In this document: positions 1 to 11,612 of the stretch, piece by piece
Position numbering within the stretch: position 1 is the stretch's first letter
Layout: the number at the start of each line of letters is the position of its first letter
From: Harmonia axyridis
Lineage: Eukaryota; Arthropoda; Insecta; Coleoptera; Coccinellidae
Reading direction: 5' to 3'
Length of the DNA: 64,000 nucleotides
Assembly: GCF_914767665.1 (NCBI RefSeq)
Contig: NC_059504.1
Coordinates: 7,690,501 to 7,754,500, forward strand
Translations under genes and position numbers: made by a program
The notes under the pieces: model-generated
Databases searched by the model: none
Told to the model about the DNA's origin: nothing
What the model saw: the letters and a program-made list of their open reading frames with translations, nothing else

Positions 1-278
1 GCACTTTGTGTTATCAACATATATATTCGATGTGTTTTGTATCAACTCGAACTGATGAATCTAAATTTATTTACGCTTGTTTCTATGCATAATTTTTGTT
101 ATTAATGATTCATATCAAAAAAGATGACTGAACTTTCTGAAGCCATATATTTCCTTGGATACCTACTTGAAATCAGACTTAAGTTTCCATAATGATTTTT
201 TTTGTTAAAATTATCTTAAAATGGTCTTTCATAAGGAAAAGTTTTACGGTGAGTTAATTAATCACACTGTATTAGGAT

Positions 279-1111
279 TAGGGATTCACGGCTCGGCTTG
301 ATTCTCAAGCTACTTGGCTTGAGCTTGACTTAATTCAAGTCAAGCTCAACTCAAGTAAAGTCTTTTAATCTCAAGTCAAGTCAAGTATTTATTTATCAAG
401 TACTTGAATCATATCAAGCTACTTGATTTTTAGCAGTTCTATTGTGTAGTGTCATATCATTAAAAATTGATGAAATGAGAAGGAACTTTGCAAACAACAA
501 ATTTTATTCATTAAACATATTGTATGAAAGAACCGGAAATATATAAACTTTTTTGAAATAATTAAATTGAATCACTATAAATCATAACTAAATGAAAAAT
601 AATAAGAAACTAAGTTTATTTGATTTAATAATTTTCCATCCAGGATCTAAGACACCTGATGCATCTTATAGATTTGTCGCATAACCTACTCGCATTGCGG
701 ATTTTTGTAACTGTAAGAGAAGCTCTTGAAAATTGTCTTTCAACAGTAGCTGAAGATGCTTGCGTTTATAAAAAGTTCTTGGCCATTTTGGCCAAATTCA
801 AAAAGATATTTCTGGAACTACAAAAATCTGCCAAAAGATTTCATAGAAATGTGAGAAAACTACTAATAAAGTCACACTGGCGAATACTTCAGTCTCTCGG
901 CGCTCGAGGAATCCCCTTATTTAGTCTAAGCGCTCACGAGATTGCAGAAATATATGCCATGCGACGCGCTTATATCAAGCTCAAGTAATATCAAGTAGCT
1001 AGATATTAAGTCAAGCAATAAATATTTAAAATCAAGTCCAGTCAAGCTGAAGTATGTAATTTTTCACGAGTTGGTTAAAAATGTCAATCTACTTGTCTTG
1101 ATGAATCCCTA
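279..1111 (-). mobile_element. hAT family A, copy 1, internally deleted
   Basis: The element starts TAGGGATTCA and ends with its complement TGAATCCCTA. It is flanked by a perfect 8-bp target duplication ATTAGGAT (271-278 and 1112-1119), the hAT hallmark. On the minus strand around 640-800 a decayed reading frame gives the hAT C-terminal dimerisation domain (SATVERQFSRA, then RLCDKSIRC). The rest of a transposase is missing, so this is a non-autonomous derivative. Both subterminal regions are packed with CAAGT/ACTTG words, probably transposase-binding repeats. Copies at 22225 and 46034 have the same layout. Confidence 0.87.
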
Positions 1112-1149
1112 ATTAGGATCCCGAGAATCTCACATTGGCGCATGCACAA

Positions 1150-1312
1150 TGAAAACTGTACATCTTACTGTACAAATTATCTACGACCTAAATGTGATAT
1201 TCGAATTGAATTTCATCAAAATAGAATAAGAATTGAAGAAGTTGGGGTTATTGATATTTCGCAGACAAATAGACCGACAGACATAAAAGTAAAGTGGTTC
1301 AAATGCAGGTGA
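1150..1312 (+). repeat. dispersed repeat R, decayed copy
   Basis: Shares the core 'TTTCATCAAAAT..GAATAAGAATTG', then a GACAGAC stretch and 'GTGGTTCAAATG', with 5042-5222 and with the reverse strand of 58502-58654. The family is not recognised. No coding potential is visible. Confidence 0.5.
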
Positions 1313-1789
1313 AAATTCCAACTTCGTCTTCAAAAATTTATTGAAGCCCAAGTTTACTCGATTCTTGGTAGACTAGGAATAAATAACCAACTTTTCTTAA
1401 GACAAATTACAGCGTTTCAGTATCGGACATAAGGATGATAGTTAAGATGTTTTCTGGTTAACAACATCCAAACTATCCGGTTCTCAATGAATCGACAGTT
1501 TTCAGTGAATGAAAATAGTATCGAAACCAATGATATGTTAATAAATGGTGAGGGAACACAATAGCACAGAGGCGTCTTCTGATTGATTACAATTCTGGCC
1601 CACGCTTTACACGTGCCCAACTGGTAGGATGCCATCGAGCAATGGTAGGCGAAATGATAAGTCATCCCGTATGAAAGGCTTGGTGTCTTGGTGCTGGGTG
1701 ATTTTCCATTATGGCATTTTGCTCATTCCATTGTGTTCGATGTGCTCTCTGACAAAACGTTTTGTAATTATTTTGAGGCATGTTTGCGG
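1313..1789. other. no recognisable feature
   Basis: AT-rich sequence between repeat R and the LINE tail. An 82-codon open frame on the minus strand (1417-1665) shows no recognisable domain and is probably chance. Confidence 0.4.
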
Positions 1790-3650
1790 TGATCGATGAC
1801 GTTGAAAGTGGATATTATTGTTTGCAGAAGGTCTTCAGTCACGTCAAAAAAAGGCGATGCATATTTCACTCAATGGTTTATTGTTTCCCTCCTTATCACG
1901 ATTATTGAATATAGGGGGACCACAGAAATCTTTTTTGTCGCGTTTTTTCATAAGTATGAGTTTCATTTGGAGGGGAGCATCTTGCTTTCACATATACTCC
2001 GCCTTAGTCAAGAGATCTTGGGACAAATTTCATTTCTACCCGAACTTATTTCCAATTGTATCTCACCTCCCAGATACTAACGGGTGTTTTTTTTCGAGGT
2101 ATATAACATTAAGTTGGCATTACTGTTCAAGATGGCGACCGATTTAACAGTTGTCAAATGATTTATTCTCAGGTTGGTTTGGCAATTCCTCATGAATAGA
2201 CTCACGCCTGAACAACGCTTGCAAATAGTGCAATTTCATTTCGAAAATAATGGTTCTGTGCGGAATACGTATCGCGCACTACGTCCATTTTATTTTGTTT
2301 AGCGATGAAGCGCACTTCTGGTTGAATGGCTACGTCAACAAACAAAACTGCCTCATCTGGAGTGAAGCTAATCCTCAAGTGTATGTCGAAACACCGTAAC
2401 ATCCAGAAAAACCGACTGTTCGGTGCTGGTGGAATCATTGGTCCGTACTTCTTCAAGAACGATGATGGCCAGAACGTTACAGTCAATGCTGATTGGTATA
2501 GAGCCATGATTACTAACTTTTTCATTCCTGAATTGAACAACCATCATGATGTCCAGGAGCTGTGGTTCCAACAAGACGGCGCAACATGTCACACAGCTCG
2601 TGCCACAATCGATTTATTGAAAGACACGTTTGGTGACCGCCTAATTTCACATTCTGGACCTGTGAATTGGCCTCCAAGATCTTGTGATTTAACACCGCTA
2701 GACTAATTTCTGTGGGGCTATGTGAAGTAATTGGTCTATGCGGATGAGCCATAAACCCTCGACCATTTGGAAGACAACATTCGTCGTATTATTGCCGATA
2801 TACGGCCACAAATGTTGGAAAAAGTCATCGAAAATTGGACGTCCAGATTGGACTACATCCGAGCCAGCCGTGGCGGTCATATGCCAGAAATCATATTTAA
2901 AATGTAATGCCACAAGATTATCTTGCAGATAAATAAAATTCATGTCAATCGAATAATCCATCGTTGTTTTATTGTAATTTAAAGTTCTATAGCTCTAAAA
3001 AAACACCCTTCAGAACTGCCAGATTGAAGTCACGCAAACCTTTATAGATTAATAGTTTCTTTCAATCTAATGAGAGTGAAAAGGAAATTTGGCGATCGGA
3101 ATGGAGTTCTTTTAATATTTTCAACAAAAATTTAATCTTTGATCCTTCTGAGAAAGTTCTAGGTTACAATCTCCCTTGGTTCATTTGGTGCATTTCAAAT
3201 CGACTTAGGAATGGTCATGGTCATTGAAATAGTATGCTCTTCGAATGGCATTCTATTGATAGCGTACTCTGTGTGTGTGGTGTCGAAAAAAAACCATTGA
3301 CCACTTGGTGAATACTTGTCCAATTTAAAAATTTCGTGGTGGTTTTCAAGCTATCCATTCAGTTAAAAATTCTTTTTTTTAGAATGAGTCTCTGAATTCG
3401 AATCTATATAATGGAAACTAACATTTATTACTCCTTTCTGGTTTTTTTCTTTTTTGTTCTCAGATTTAATTATAAAGTCGTCAACCGTTGGTGAAGAGAA
3501 AGGTTGGAGAAGATTATGTTTGGATGAAGAGGAAGCCCTTCAATATGAATATGTCAGCTTAGTCATTAAACAAATACACAAACCATAAATAAAAATTTTG
3601 TCGATGAGGAAAACCCTTTGTAATCCAGCCTATTTGTGTTCACAAGGTCC
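1790..3650 (+). mobile_element. non-LTR retrotransposon 3' end, copy 1, split by a mariner
   Basis: Segments 1790-2079 and 3013-3650 are one LINE tail split by the mariner at 2080. The left part reads HISLNGLLFPSLSR and IWRGASCFHIYSALVKRSW. The right part reads EKEIWRSEWSS and NRLRNGHGH, followed by a Cys/His-type CVCGVEK..DHLV region. This order (end of the RT thumb, then a C-terminal Cys/His motif) is typical of jockey/I-like non-LTR elements. Stops and frameshifts make it a relic. The better copy at 60985-61680 has no mariner at the same site. Confidence 0.75.
2080..3010 (+). mobile_element. Tc1/mariner family M, copy 1, internally deleted
   Basis: Imperfect terminal inverted repeats: left ACGGGTGTTTTTTTTCGAGG, right the complement of AAGGGTGTTTTTTTAGAGC. 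The left target is TA (2078-2079). The right copy has mutated to CA (3011-3012), as shown by the empty paralogue at 61051. Inside are the catalytic pieces SDEAHFWLNGYVNKQN, FQQDGATCHTA and RSCDLTPLD, followed by stops. By my count 36 residues separate the second and third Asp. The region between the N-terminal helix-turn-helix and the first Asp has been deleted, as in all copies of this family here. Confidence 0.88.
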
Positions 3651-4274
3651 CCTCGCGGAAAAGTTTTGGGGTAGTTTTGATTTTTTTCGGATTTATGTTT
3701 TTTGCGGTCCTGAATCCGAATCTGAGGTTTGTCACCAAAATTCGTAACGAAACATAAAATAACATTAGAAAAAATGCAAAAGCTAAAATTTTTTTCGCAT
3801 TCATTCGGATGTAATTCGGGAATATATCGATTTAAATTTATTTTTAATATGGTCTGAAGATTTATTTTTAATGAAACATACGTGAGTCATATCCATCCAC
3901 AAATCATCTGGATATCTTCATCTGCTCAGTGAAACTTCTCCTAGATCGAGGATACTGATATTCACCCCTAAATCGGAAGTAACGCCTCATATCTAGTCGA
4001 AGAAATTCAACCAGTCCCTCTACATTAATCTGTCATTAAGAGAAATGATTTATCACAGCATTGACAAGTGGAACGTTTTGATGAAGAAGTAACGGAAGCT
4101 GAAGGGTTGTATTTGCAAACCTTTATGACTTGTGTTGTGGCAGTCATTCATTTAGCAGTTTGGTAGCAAGAGGGTTGATGAAAGCTGAATATTCGGGTTG
4201 GTTTGAAAATAGGGAGATCTCGAATAATTCAAGGATATATTATATGATAACTAGAAATCCAGAATAATACTGAG
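3651..4274. other. no recognisable feature
   Basis: AT-rich sequence between the LINE relic and the hAT target duplication. No open frame, RNA motif or inverted repeat was recognised. Confidence 0.4.
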
Positions 4275-4282
4275 ATATCAAC

Positions 4283-5825
4283 TAGGGATTCATCAAGATG
4301 AGTAGCTTGACATTTCAACCAACTACTTGACTGGAAAATCAAGCTCGTGAAAAATTACATACTTGAGCATAACTTGACTTGATTTTAGATATTTATTGCT
4401 CGACTTGATATCAAGCTACTTGATATTACTATATGCACAGGTCGCACGGCATATATTGCTGCAATCTCATGCGCGCTTGGACTGAGTAAGGGGATTCCTC
4501 GAACGCCGAGAGACTGAAGCATTTGTCAGTGTGCCTTTATTAGTAATTTTCTCACATTTCTATGAATTCTATTGGTAGGTTTTGGTAGTTTCAGAAATAT
4601 ATTTCTAAACTTGGCCATTTTTATCAAGCCAGCATCTTCAGCTCCTGTTGGAAGACAATTTTCCAGAGCTTCTCTTACAGTTAAAAAAACCTACAATAGG
4701 TTAGGCGACAAATCTGTAAGATGCCTGATGTGTTTTTATTATTTTTATTTTGTTATTATTTACAGTGATTTACTGTTTTGATGTTTCTATTTCAAAAAAG
4801 TTCATAGTTTCGGAATTTCATAGTATATGCTTAATGAATAAGAGTGTTTTTTGCAAGGTTAATTCTCATTTCATCATTTTTTCATTGATGTGACACTACA
4901 CAATAAAACTGCTAAAAATCAAGTAGCTTGATAGAATTCAAGTAGTTGATAAATAAATACTTGACTTGATTTGAGATTGAAAAACTACTACTTGACTTGA
5001 GCTTGACTTGAAATCAAGTCAAGTAGCTTAAAAATCAATCCAAGAGGAGTTGAAATTCATATGGAATCAAATACTGCTCAATTAGGATACCCACATCAAA
5101 TTCCATCAAAATCGGATAAGAATTGTAGAAGGCTGTTAAAAGGGTTTGAGGGCACACAGACAGACAGTCAGACGCAAAACTGAATTGGTTCAGAATGGTC
5201 TGAAACACATTTTGCTAGCAGAAACGAACGCCGAGAGACTGAAGCTTTCGCCAGTGTGACTATTAGTAGTTTTCTCAGATTTCTATGAAATCTATTGGTA
5301 GATTTTGGTAGTTTCTGAAATATCTTTCTAAACTTGGCCAAAATGGCCAAGGTTTTTTATCAAGGCCAGCATCTTTAGCTCCTGTTGAAAGACAATCTTT
5401 TAGAGCTGATTTTACAGTTACAAAAACCCGCAATAGGTTAGGTGACAAATCTATAAGATGCCTCATATGTCTTAGATCGTGGATGAAAAATTATTGACTC
5501 AAAAAAAGCCTAGAGGTTTCTCAATATCAAGAAACTTTATTTTTCATTATTTCTCATTGTGTTATCATATAATTTATAGTAAGCTTAATAAATAAAAGTG
5601 GTTTTTGCAAGGTTCCTTTTCATTTTATTATTTGTTTTTTATTGGTGTGACACTACAAAATAAAACTGCAAAAAATCAAGCAGCTTAATATGATTCAAGT
5701 ACTTGATAAATAAATACTTGACTTGACTTGAGATTGAAAAACATCTACTTCACCTTAGCTTGACTTGATATCAAGTCAAGCTCAAGCCAAGTAGCTTGAA
5801 AATCAAGCCAAGCCGTGAATCCCTA
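4283..5825 (+). mobile_element. composite hAT family A element, copy 2
   Basis: A perfect 8-bp duplication ATATCAAC (4275-4282 and 5826-5833) flanks the whole 1,543 bp, with TAGGGATTCA and TGAATCCCTA ends. Inside are a nearly full hAT copy (4283-5041, lacking only about 13 bases of its right end), an unrelated dispersed repeat (5042-5222), and the right two thirds of a second hAT copy (5223-5825). The dimerisation domain appears twice on the plus strand; the first reads PASSAPVGRQFSRA and NRLGDKSVRCLMC. Neither is a full transposase. Confidence 0.88.
5042..5222 (+). repeat. dispersed repeat R inside the composite hAT
   Basis: Matches the reverse complement of 58502-58654 over about 150 bases, with shared blocks TTCATATGGAATC, CCATCAAAATCGGATAAG and CAGTCAGACGCAAAAC, and matches 1150-1312 more weakly. 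It interrupts the two hAT parts of the composite element. Family unknown. Confidence 0.7.
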
Positions 5826-5833
5826 ATATCAAC

Positions 5834-7009
5834 TCTCCGATATATCCTTAAAACGGTTAAAATTTCTATGAGCTGTTGTTAGTATCATTCATCATAAAAA
5901 TTACCGAAAAAAACTTTAAAGAATTTTTCGAATGTCTCGAACGGAAACCAAGATATACAGACATATTTGAAGGAGTAATTTTCAGGAAAGGCCTATAACT
6001 TGAGAACGAATCTAGATATTTATGGTGTTATTTCTAATATCTCATTATTTGGAGAAAAGAGATAGGATGTCCTTAAAAAATTATTTCAGAGTCTTATAGT
6101 TCCTGAGATGCCTTCAGTGAGCATCGAATTTGGGACATCCTCTACAATATCAAATCAAGTTATTGACATGAAACTACAGCTACTCGCAGATGCGAAATCA
6201 TGTTGAATAACATTAAATTTCACTCGAAAAGCTTCCTTTTCACAGTTCCCTCATCAGCGGAAACGATTTATTGCTTCACTGACAGCCGAAACGAGCAGAT
6301 AAAGAAGTGTCCAGGCAAGGGGTTGTGCAGTTGCAAAATGCCTTAGGCCTGCGGCAGTCATTCATTGGGGTATTCAAAGGGTTAGACCCTGCTGAATTCC
6401 ATCCTACATCGCTTAATTACGAACGAAATGAACTACCACATAAATAACTAAATTATCATCGACTTCTCGGCTGGGATGCTGGGCCATCCTCACCCCTTTC
6501 GCGAGGGATGGTAGCTACGAGATTGCCATTCTAATTGGTGGGACGATTGCGAATTTCTGAAATTGGAATTGGTCTATGGGATTACGATACGGGAAGAAAC
6601 TGTATTTGACACTATCATATGTTAGATTTTTAATTTTTTGTGATTGGAACAATATTGTTTGTTTTTAGGTGTTCTCGGTACAACACCTCTGATTTTTCAG
6701 GAATTTATTGTTTATTTTTATTTTTTTCAAATGTTTCCCCCTCATCGGAAATTTCAACTTCTGTTTTTGTCTTTCAATGTTATCTTTGTTTTTTCAGTTT
6801 AAGAACAATTACAATCTTTCCCTGTACATTTTTCAGTTCAATGCAATATTTACCCATTTCTGTCTGAGTTGTTTATTGAATCTCCTTTTTGTTTCATTAC
6901 CTAGATCTGATAGGGAAGTCATCAACTATGACTTCAATCCATATCCATCATCCCTTATTAGAACTGCTTTGGATTTGAAAGCATAACTTTTATAACTTGA
7001 AAAGTTTTT
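5834..7009. other. no recognisable feature
   Basis: About 1.2 kb with only low-complexity open frames (T-rich, 6640-6986). No domain, splice structure or terminal repeat was seen. Confidence 0.4.
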
Positions 7010-7450
7010 CAAATCGTGCCTCATGCATAGACCGCATATTCAGAGGTAACAGGCAAGATCACCATTTGACTATTCTTCATATGTGACGTGCACGATTGCA
7101 TTTAGTCCTTACTGTTACATATAATCAACAAATGATTTAAGTATCAGTTAAATTCAATTAGATTATAAAAAATCAATTTTGGTATTAGAACTAACCTAAC
7201 CCAACTCAACCAAACCTAACCTTACACTTTCCATCAATTCACTTACATTAATTTTAGCATAAACGAAACATATATACCATATAGAGGTTACGATGTTGCA
7301 GCAAAAATGCTTGATATGTAACAGTCTAGATATCGGATTGAGTGCTATCGTGCACGTCACACATGAATCCATATTTGGCATAAGTCGACTGGATATATAA
7401 ATAAATTCAATCGTTACATCTGAATATGCATCCAGGACAATAGGAATCAA
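7010..7450. repeat. degenerate inverted repeat (foldback)
   Basis: The stretch 7035-7140 reappears inverted at 7308-7440. Examples are GCATATTCAGAGGTAAC against the complement of GTTACATCTGAATATGC, and ATGTGACGTGCACGAT against the complement of ATCGTGCACGTCACACAT. A 98-codon minus-strand frame across it is likely a by-product. Probably an old foldback MITE; the ends are not defined. Confidence 0.55.
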
Positions 7451-7559
7451 TGCTTGTGAATATTTCTTTAATGTCACATGTGGCTTGAACATTAGGGGTA
7501 GGTTTGTTTTTCCGGTTCATCATTTATCCCCATGGATTTTTGTTATTAAGATTTAATTA

Positions 7560-8060
7560 AGGAGGTTTCATTTCACTGCGACCAATAGTCTATTGTGCCC
7601 CATCAGAGCCATTCTTTCCATAACGTGATCTACAGCTCGCCTTCCAGTTCCAGAGTTCTAATGCACTCCAATATCTGGGAGGGCTTTAAGGATGCTAATT
7701 CCTCACTTCTTTAAGTTTCTGGTCCAAAGCAGATTTTGCATTGGCTAGTGATGGTCAGGCATTTCACCACCAGGTGATTTTGAGTTTCTTCTTCCTCCCC
7801 ACAGAATCTGTATTCATCATTTTCAGCTATATCCATCTTATGAGGTGTTTCCTAAGGTGTCAATGCCTTGTGAGGGACCCAGTGAGAAGATGTAGAATAT
7901 TCTTGCTGAGATCTAGATAATTCTGGATCCCGCGGTGACTCAAACTAGGAAGATTCCGCCAAACTGTTTCTCTTTCGAATTTTTCTTTTTCCTGGAACTC
8001 TTTTTTGTATGTACATTTGCCTATACCACAGAAAGGTTCCGGGCCGATGAAAGATGTTTG
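7560..8060 (-). mobile_element. non-LTR retrotransposon tail, decayed
   Basis: The minus strand reads RKHLIRWI, then DEYRFCGEEEETQNHLVVKC, matching the Cys/His signature near the C-terminus of R1/jockey/I-type LINE ORF2 proteins. A second decayed copy in the same orientation is at 38230-38720. Multiple stops are present. Confidence 0.6.
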
Positions 8061-8574
8061 TGCTCCTGTTCTGGAAAGTGTTTTGGCTTATTCATTTCCC
8101 CAATTGCTGATTAACCAGGAGTTTCATGACTTCAACTATGAGCAAACTTTCTAATTTCTACGAATCACCTTTTACATTTGAGTGAAAGGTTTTGTATATT
8201 TTTCATTAATGCAGATTGAAGGGTTTGCCACATTTTTCGCAGCTGGAAGGTTCTCATTCATTTCATTATAATGCCCCAATAAGGAAAAAAAGGCGCAATA
8301 GAGGAACAACAGTTCTGTCTAGTAACTCAACTCCTCCACCATTTTGCTATGCATTATAACAGAAAGATGCAATTTTATGTCTGATTCAATTAAAGTAACA
8401 ATATATCTACTGTCTTTTTTGCCTTATCTAGCAGCAATACCCTTACATCTTTCCATATCATCATTGGACTGAACAAATGAGTTTTTCTAATATAGCATTC
8501 TCTACAACAATTGTTGTACATTTTTTATCTTGATTCTTTTCTCAGGTAGTTAATTTCAAACTTTTAATATTCAG
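8061..8574. other. no recognisable feature
   Basis: AT-rich. It ends in pyrimidine-rich sequence with AG dinucleotides that could serve as splice acceptors for the candidate exon at 8575. Confidence 0.35.
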
Positions 8575-8764
8575 CAAACCTCAGATCTCTATGAACCACC
8601 GAACACACCGAGGCATTGCCACATGTGCTACACAATCCTGCCAACTCAGACGAGTTTTTCCACAACCTGCAACCCCTCCAGATCTAGACGATAAAACTCC
8701 TGATGGATCCAGCAGCGAGTATTCCTTTACCGTATCTTTGGATAGTATAAATTACTCCGGGTAA
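8575..8764 (+). CDS. candidate terminal exon, unknown protein
   Basis: After a pyrimidine-rich stretch ending in TTCAG, a frame runs open to TAA at 8762-8764. It encodes about 62 residues, including GIATCATQSCQLRRVF and PPDLDDKTPDGSSSEYSF, ending in SLDSINYSG. An ATG at 8591 would give 57 aa alone. Codon and amino-acid composition are balanced, and G+C is visibly higher than in the surroundings, which suggests real coding sequence. I do not recognise the protein, and no partner exon was found upstream within the window. Confidence 0.3.
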
Positions 8765-9270
8765 CAATTCCAGTATTATCCGTGGTAGGGAAGGTATGGC
8801 AATAACGTAAACCGCCTTCAGTGCTCTACTCTATGTGTGTATATAAATACTGAATAGCGGTTATAAAAGCGATTTTTCCGGGTGGCAATATCTCACCGAC
8901 GTTGGATCCGGGACTCCGGTGGATATATCTTGATTAAGGGCCGGAGGAGGGACGCAAGGACGTGACGCGATCCCGCTCACATATTTCACCGAAAAGGGGA
9001 TAAATCAATGTATGGAGATGGGGGGGAGTCTCATTCCGTCACAGATATGCCAGTTTATTACTTCGTGCTGTCTGTCAATCCTCCTGCTTCTTTTGATGGA
9101 TGGTCTTGGTGAATTTGGGCTGGAGGATGCTGGGGATCATTGGGGAAAGTTCGTTAACATTCGTGGATGTTGTTGTAAAGAATTGCTTTTGTCATCATTT
9201 AATGTGAATGGGTTCGTAGAATTTTTCAGATGCTTTGAAGGCGTAGCTTTTATTCAAGTATAATATTATG
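8765..9270. other. relatively GC-rich non-coding stretch
   Basis: Follows the candidate exon and could be its 3' UTR. It is unusually GC-rich near 8890-9000. The 83-codon frame at 9012-9263 shows no domain. Confidence 0.3.
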
Positions 9271-9272
9271 TA

Positions 9273-10191
9273 ACGGGTGTTTTTTTCGAGGTATATAACT
9301 TTAAGTCGGCATTACTGTTCAGATGGCAACTGATTTGAAAGCTGTCAAGAGATTTATTCTCAGTTTGGTTTGGCAATTCATCATGAATAGACTCACGCCT
9401 GAACTACGCTCGTAAATAGTGCAATTTTATTTCGAACATAATGGTTCTGTGCGGAATACGTATCGCGCACTACGTCCATTTGCGATAGAGCGCACTTCTG
9501 GTTGAATGGCTACGTCAACAAACAAAACTACCGCATTTGGAGTGAAGCTAATCCTCAAGTGTATGTCGAAACATCGTTACATCCAGAAAAACTTACTGTT
9601 TGGTGCGCTTTATGGGCTGGTGGAATCATTGGTCCGTACTTCTTCAAAAACGATGATAGCCAGAACGTTACAGTCGATGGTGATTGGTATAGAGCCGTGA
9701 TTACTAACTTTTTCATTCCTGAATTGAACCATCATGATGTCCAGGAGCTTTGGTTCCAACAAGACGGCGCAACATGTCACACAGCTCATGCCACAACCGA
9801 TTTATTGAAAGACACGTTTGGTGACCACCTAATTTCACGTTTTGGACCTATGAATTGGCCTCCAAGATCTTGTGATTTAACAACGCTAGACTACTTTCTG
9901 TGGAGCTATGTTAAGTCATTGGTCTAAGCCACAAACCTTTGACCATTTGGAAGACAACATTCGCCGTGTTATTGCCGATATACGGCCACAAATGTTGGAA
10001 AAAGTCATCGAAAATTGTACGTCCAGATTGGACTACATCCGAGCCAGCCGTGGCGGTCATATGCCAGAAATCATATTCGAAATGTAATGCCATAAGATTA
10101 TCTTGCGGATAAATGAAATTCATGTCAATCGAATAATCTATCGTTGTTTTATTGCAATTTCAAGTTCTATATCTCTGAAAAAAACACTCTT
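9273..10191 (+). mobile_element. Tc1/mariner family M, copy 2, internally deleted
   Basis: TA duplications at 9271-9272 and 10192-10193 with the family terminal repeats. An open frame (9502-9927) covers FLNGYVNKQN-like sequence, AGGIIGPYFFKND, FQQDGATCHTA and RSCDLTTLD. It shares the family deletion before the first catalytic block and has lost about 17 more bases there, removing the first Asp motif. A frameshift follows SYVKSLV. Confidence 0.88.
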
Positions 10192-10452
10192 TATTATGTA
10201 GTAACTGGAACGTTTTTCTATCTGAGTAGAGTTAATAAAACACACTATCACTTCGAATATTTTCAAAATTTTTATTTCGATATATATTGCTTGGACCTTG
10301 CCATGATGTATGAAATCTAATATCATCTGAATTTCCTCCATGTGATTTCTTACAGGACTCCATCCTTGCGATGTAATTTTCGATGAATCACCGGCACATT
10401 TCTGGCAATATCTCACTAATGATATACGAATGGACATTTCGAAGAATTTCAA
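10138..10452 (-). other. unrecognised 104-codon open frame
   Basis: Runs from the right end of mariner copy 2 into the spacer before mariner B1. It contains RYCQKCAGDSSKITSQGW and HMEEIQMILDFIHHGKV, which have a protein-like composition. No family was recognised and the last residues lie in mariner DNA, so the full frame cannot be a normal gene. It might contain a real exon. Confidence 0.2.
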
Positions 10453-10478
10453 TTGTTTTTTCCGTAGGTAGGAAATTT

Positions 10479-11612
10479 TACTTGATTTGTGTCTGCATCA
10501 TTGAAATATTCTCGATTAAACATCTCTGCTTATGAGCAAAATTCTCGTCATTTGCGAGAGGTTTTAATTTTCTGCTTCAATATGAAGAAATCTGCAGCTG
10601 AAGCTCATCGAATGCTCTCAAATACCTATTGTGAGGCCGCTATTTGTGGAAAAACGTACCGAGAGTGGTTTCAACGTTTCAAGAACGGTTATTTTGACGT
10701 CGAAGACCAGCATGGCGGTGGAAGAGAGAAGGTTTTCGAAGATGCTGAATTGGAGGCATAACTTGATCAAGACTCGTATCAAACCCAACAAGAATTGGCA
10801 GGATCAATGGTTATGACCAAAGAGTCATTTCAAAATACCTGAAAGTCATGGAAATGATTCAGAAACAAGGAAATTGGGTGCCGTATGAGTTGAAGCCGAC
10901 AGATGTTGAACGGCGTTTGTTTGCTTGTGAACAGCTGCTTGTATGGCAAAGGCGGAAGGGATTACTGTATCGCATTGTGACTGCAGACGAAAAATTGGTT
11001 CATTACGATATTACTAAATGCGGAAAATCATGGGGATATCCCGAACATGCTTCAAGTTCGACGGTCAAACCGAATATTCACGATTCCAAGGTCATGCTCA
11101 GTATCTGGTGAGACCACCTCGGTGTAATGTATTATGAGTTGTTAAACCGACTAAAACAATCACAGGCAATCATTATCGGACGCAATTAACGCATTTGAGC
11201 CGAGCATTGAAAGACAAACGGCCGTAATACAATGAGAGACATGATAAAGTGATTTAACAGCATGACAATGCTCGAATGCATGTTGCGAAACTGGTCAAGA
11301 CATATTTGGAAACGTTGAAATCGGAAGTCCTAGCCAACCCTCCGTTGTCTCCAGTCGTTGGCCCTTGAACTATCTCTTGTTTGGATCAATGACACACGGC
11401 CTGGCAAATATGAAGAAGTGAAAAATTGAATCGATTCGTGGATCGCATCAAAAGATGACCAGTGTTTTAACGAGGGATTCGTACACTGCCCGAAAGATGG
11501 TAGAAAGAAGTGGGCAGCAATGGACAATAGTTTGAATCATAAACGTACAAACAGTTTTTCACAATAAAGCCTCGAATTTCGAAAAAAACGGCGGAAGCAA
11601 AGTTTCACGTTT
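10479..11612 (+). mobile_element. mariner family B (mauritiana type), copy 1, broken
   Basis: Fragments of one transposase in several frames: MKKSAAEAHRMLSNTYCEAA (10582 on), FQRFKNGYFDVEDQ, then KQGNWVPYELKPTDVERRLF and RIVTADEKLVHYD (10848-11111). The third-Asp region is frameshifted. These blocks match the Mos1/mauritiana subfamily. The right end keeps CGGCGGAAGCAAAGTT. The left terminal repeat is missing. Confidence 0.83.

Noticed and set aside
659..988. 109-codon plus-strand frame
   Set aside because: It is the antisense shadow of the hAT dimerisation domain, repeated in other copies (46455-46751).
6640..6986. two hydrophobic frames as membrane proteins
   Set aside because: Phe/Leu/Ser bias is explained by T-rich DNA; no start context or homology.
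8630..8665. CATQSC resemblance to calcitonin/amylin-type peptides
   Set aside because: Similarity is limited to four residues, with no cleavage or amidation sites around it.
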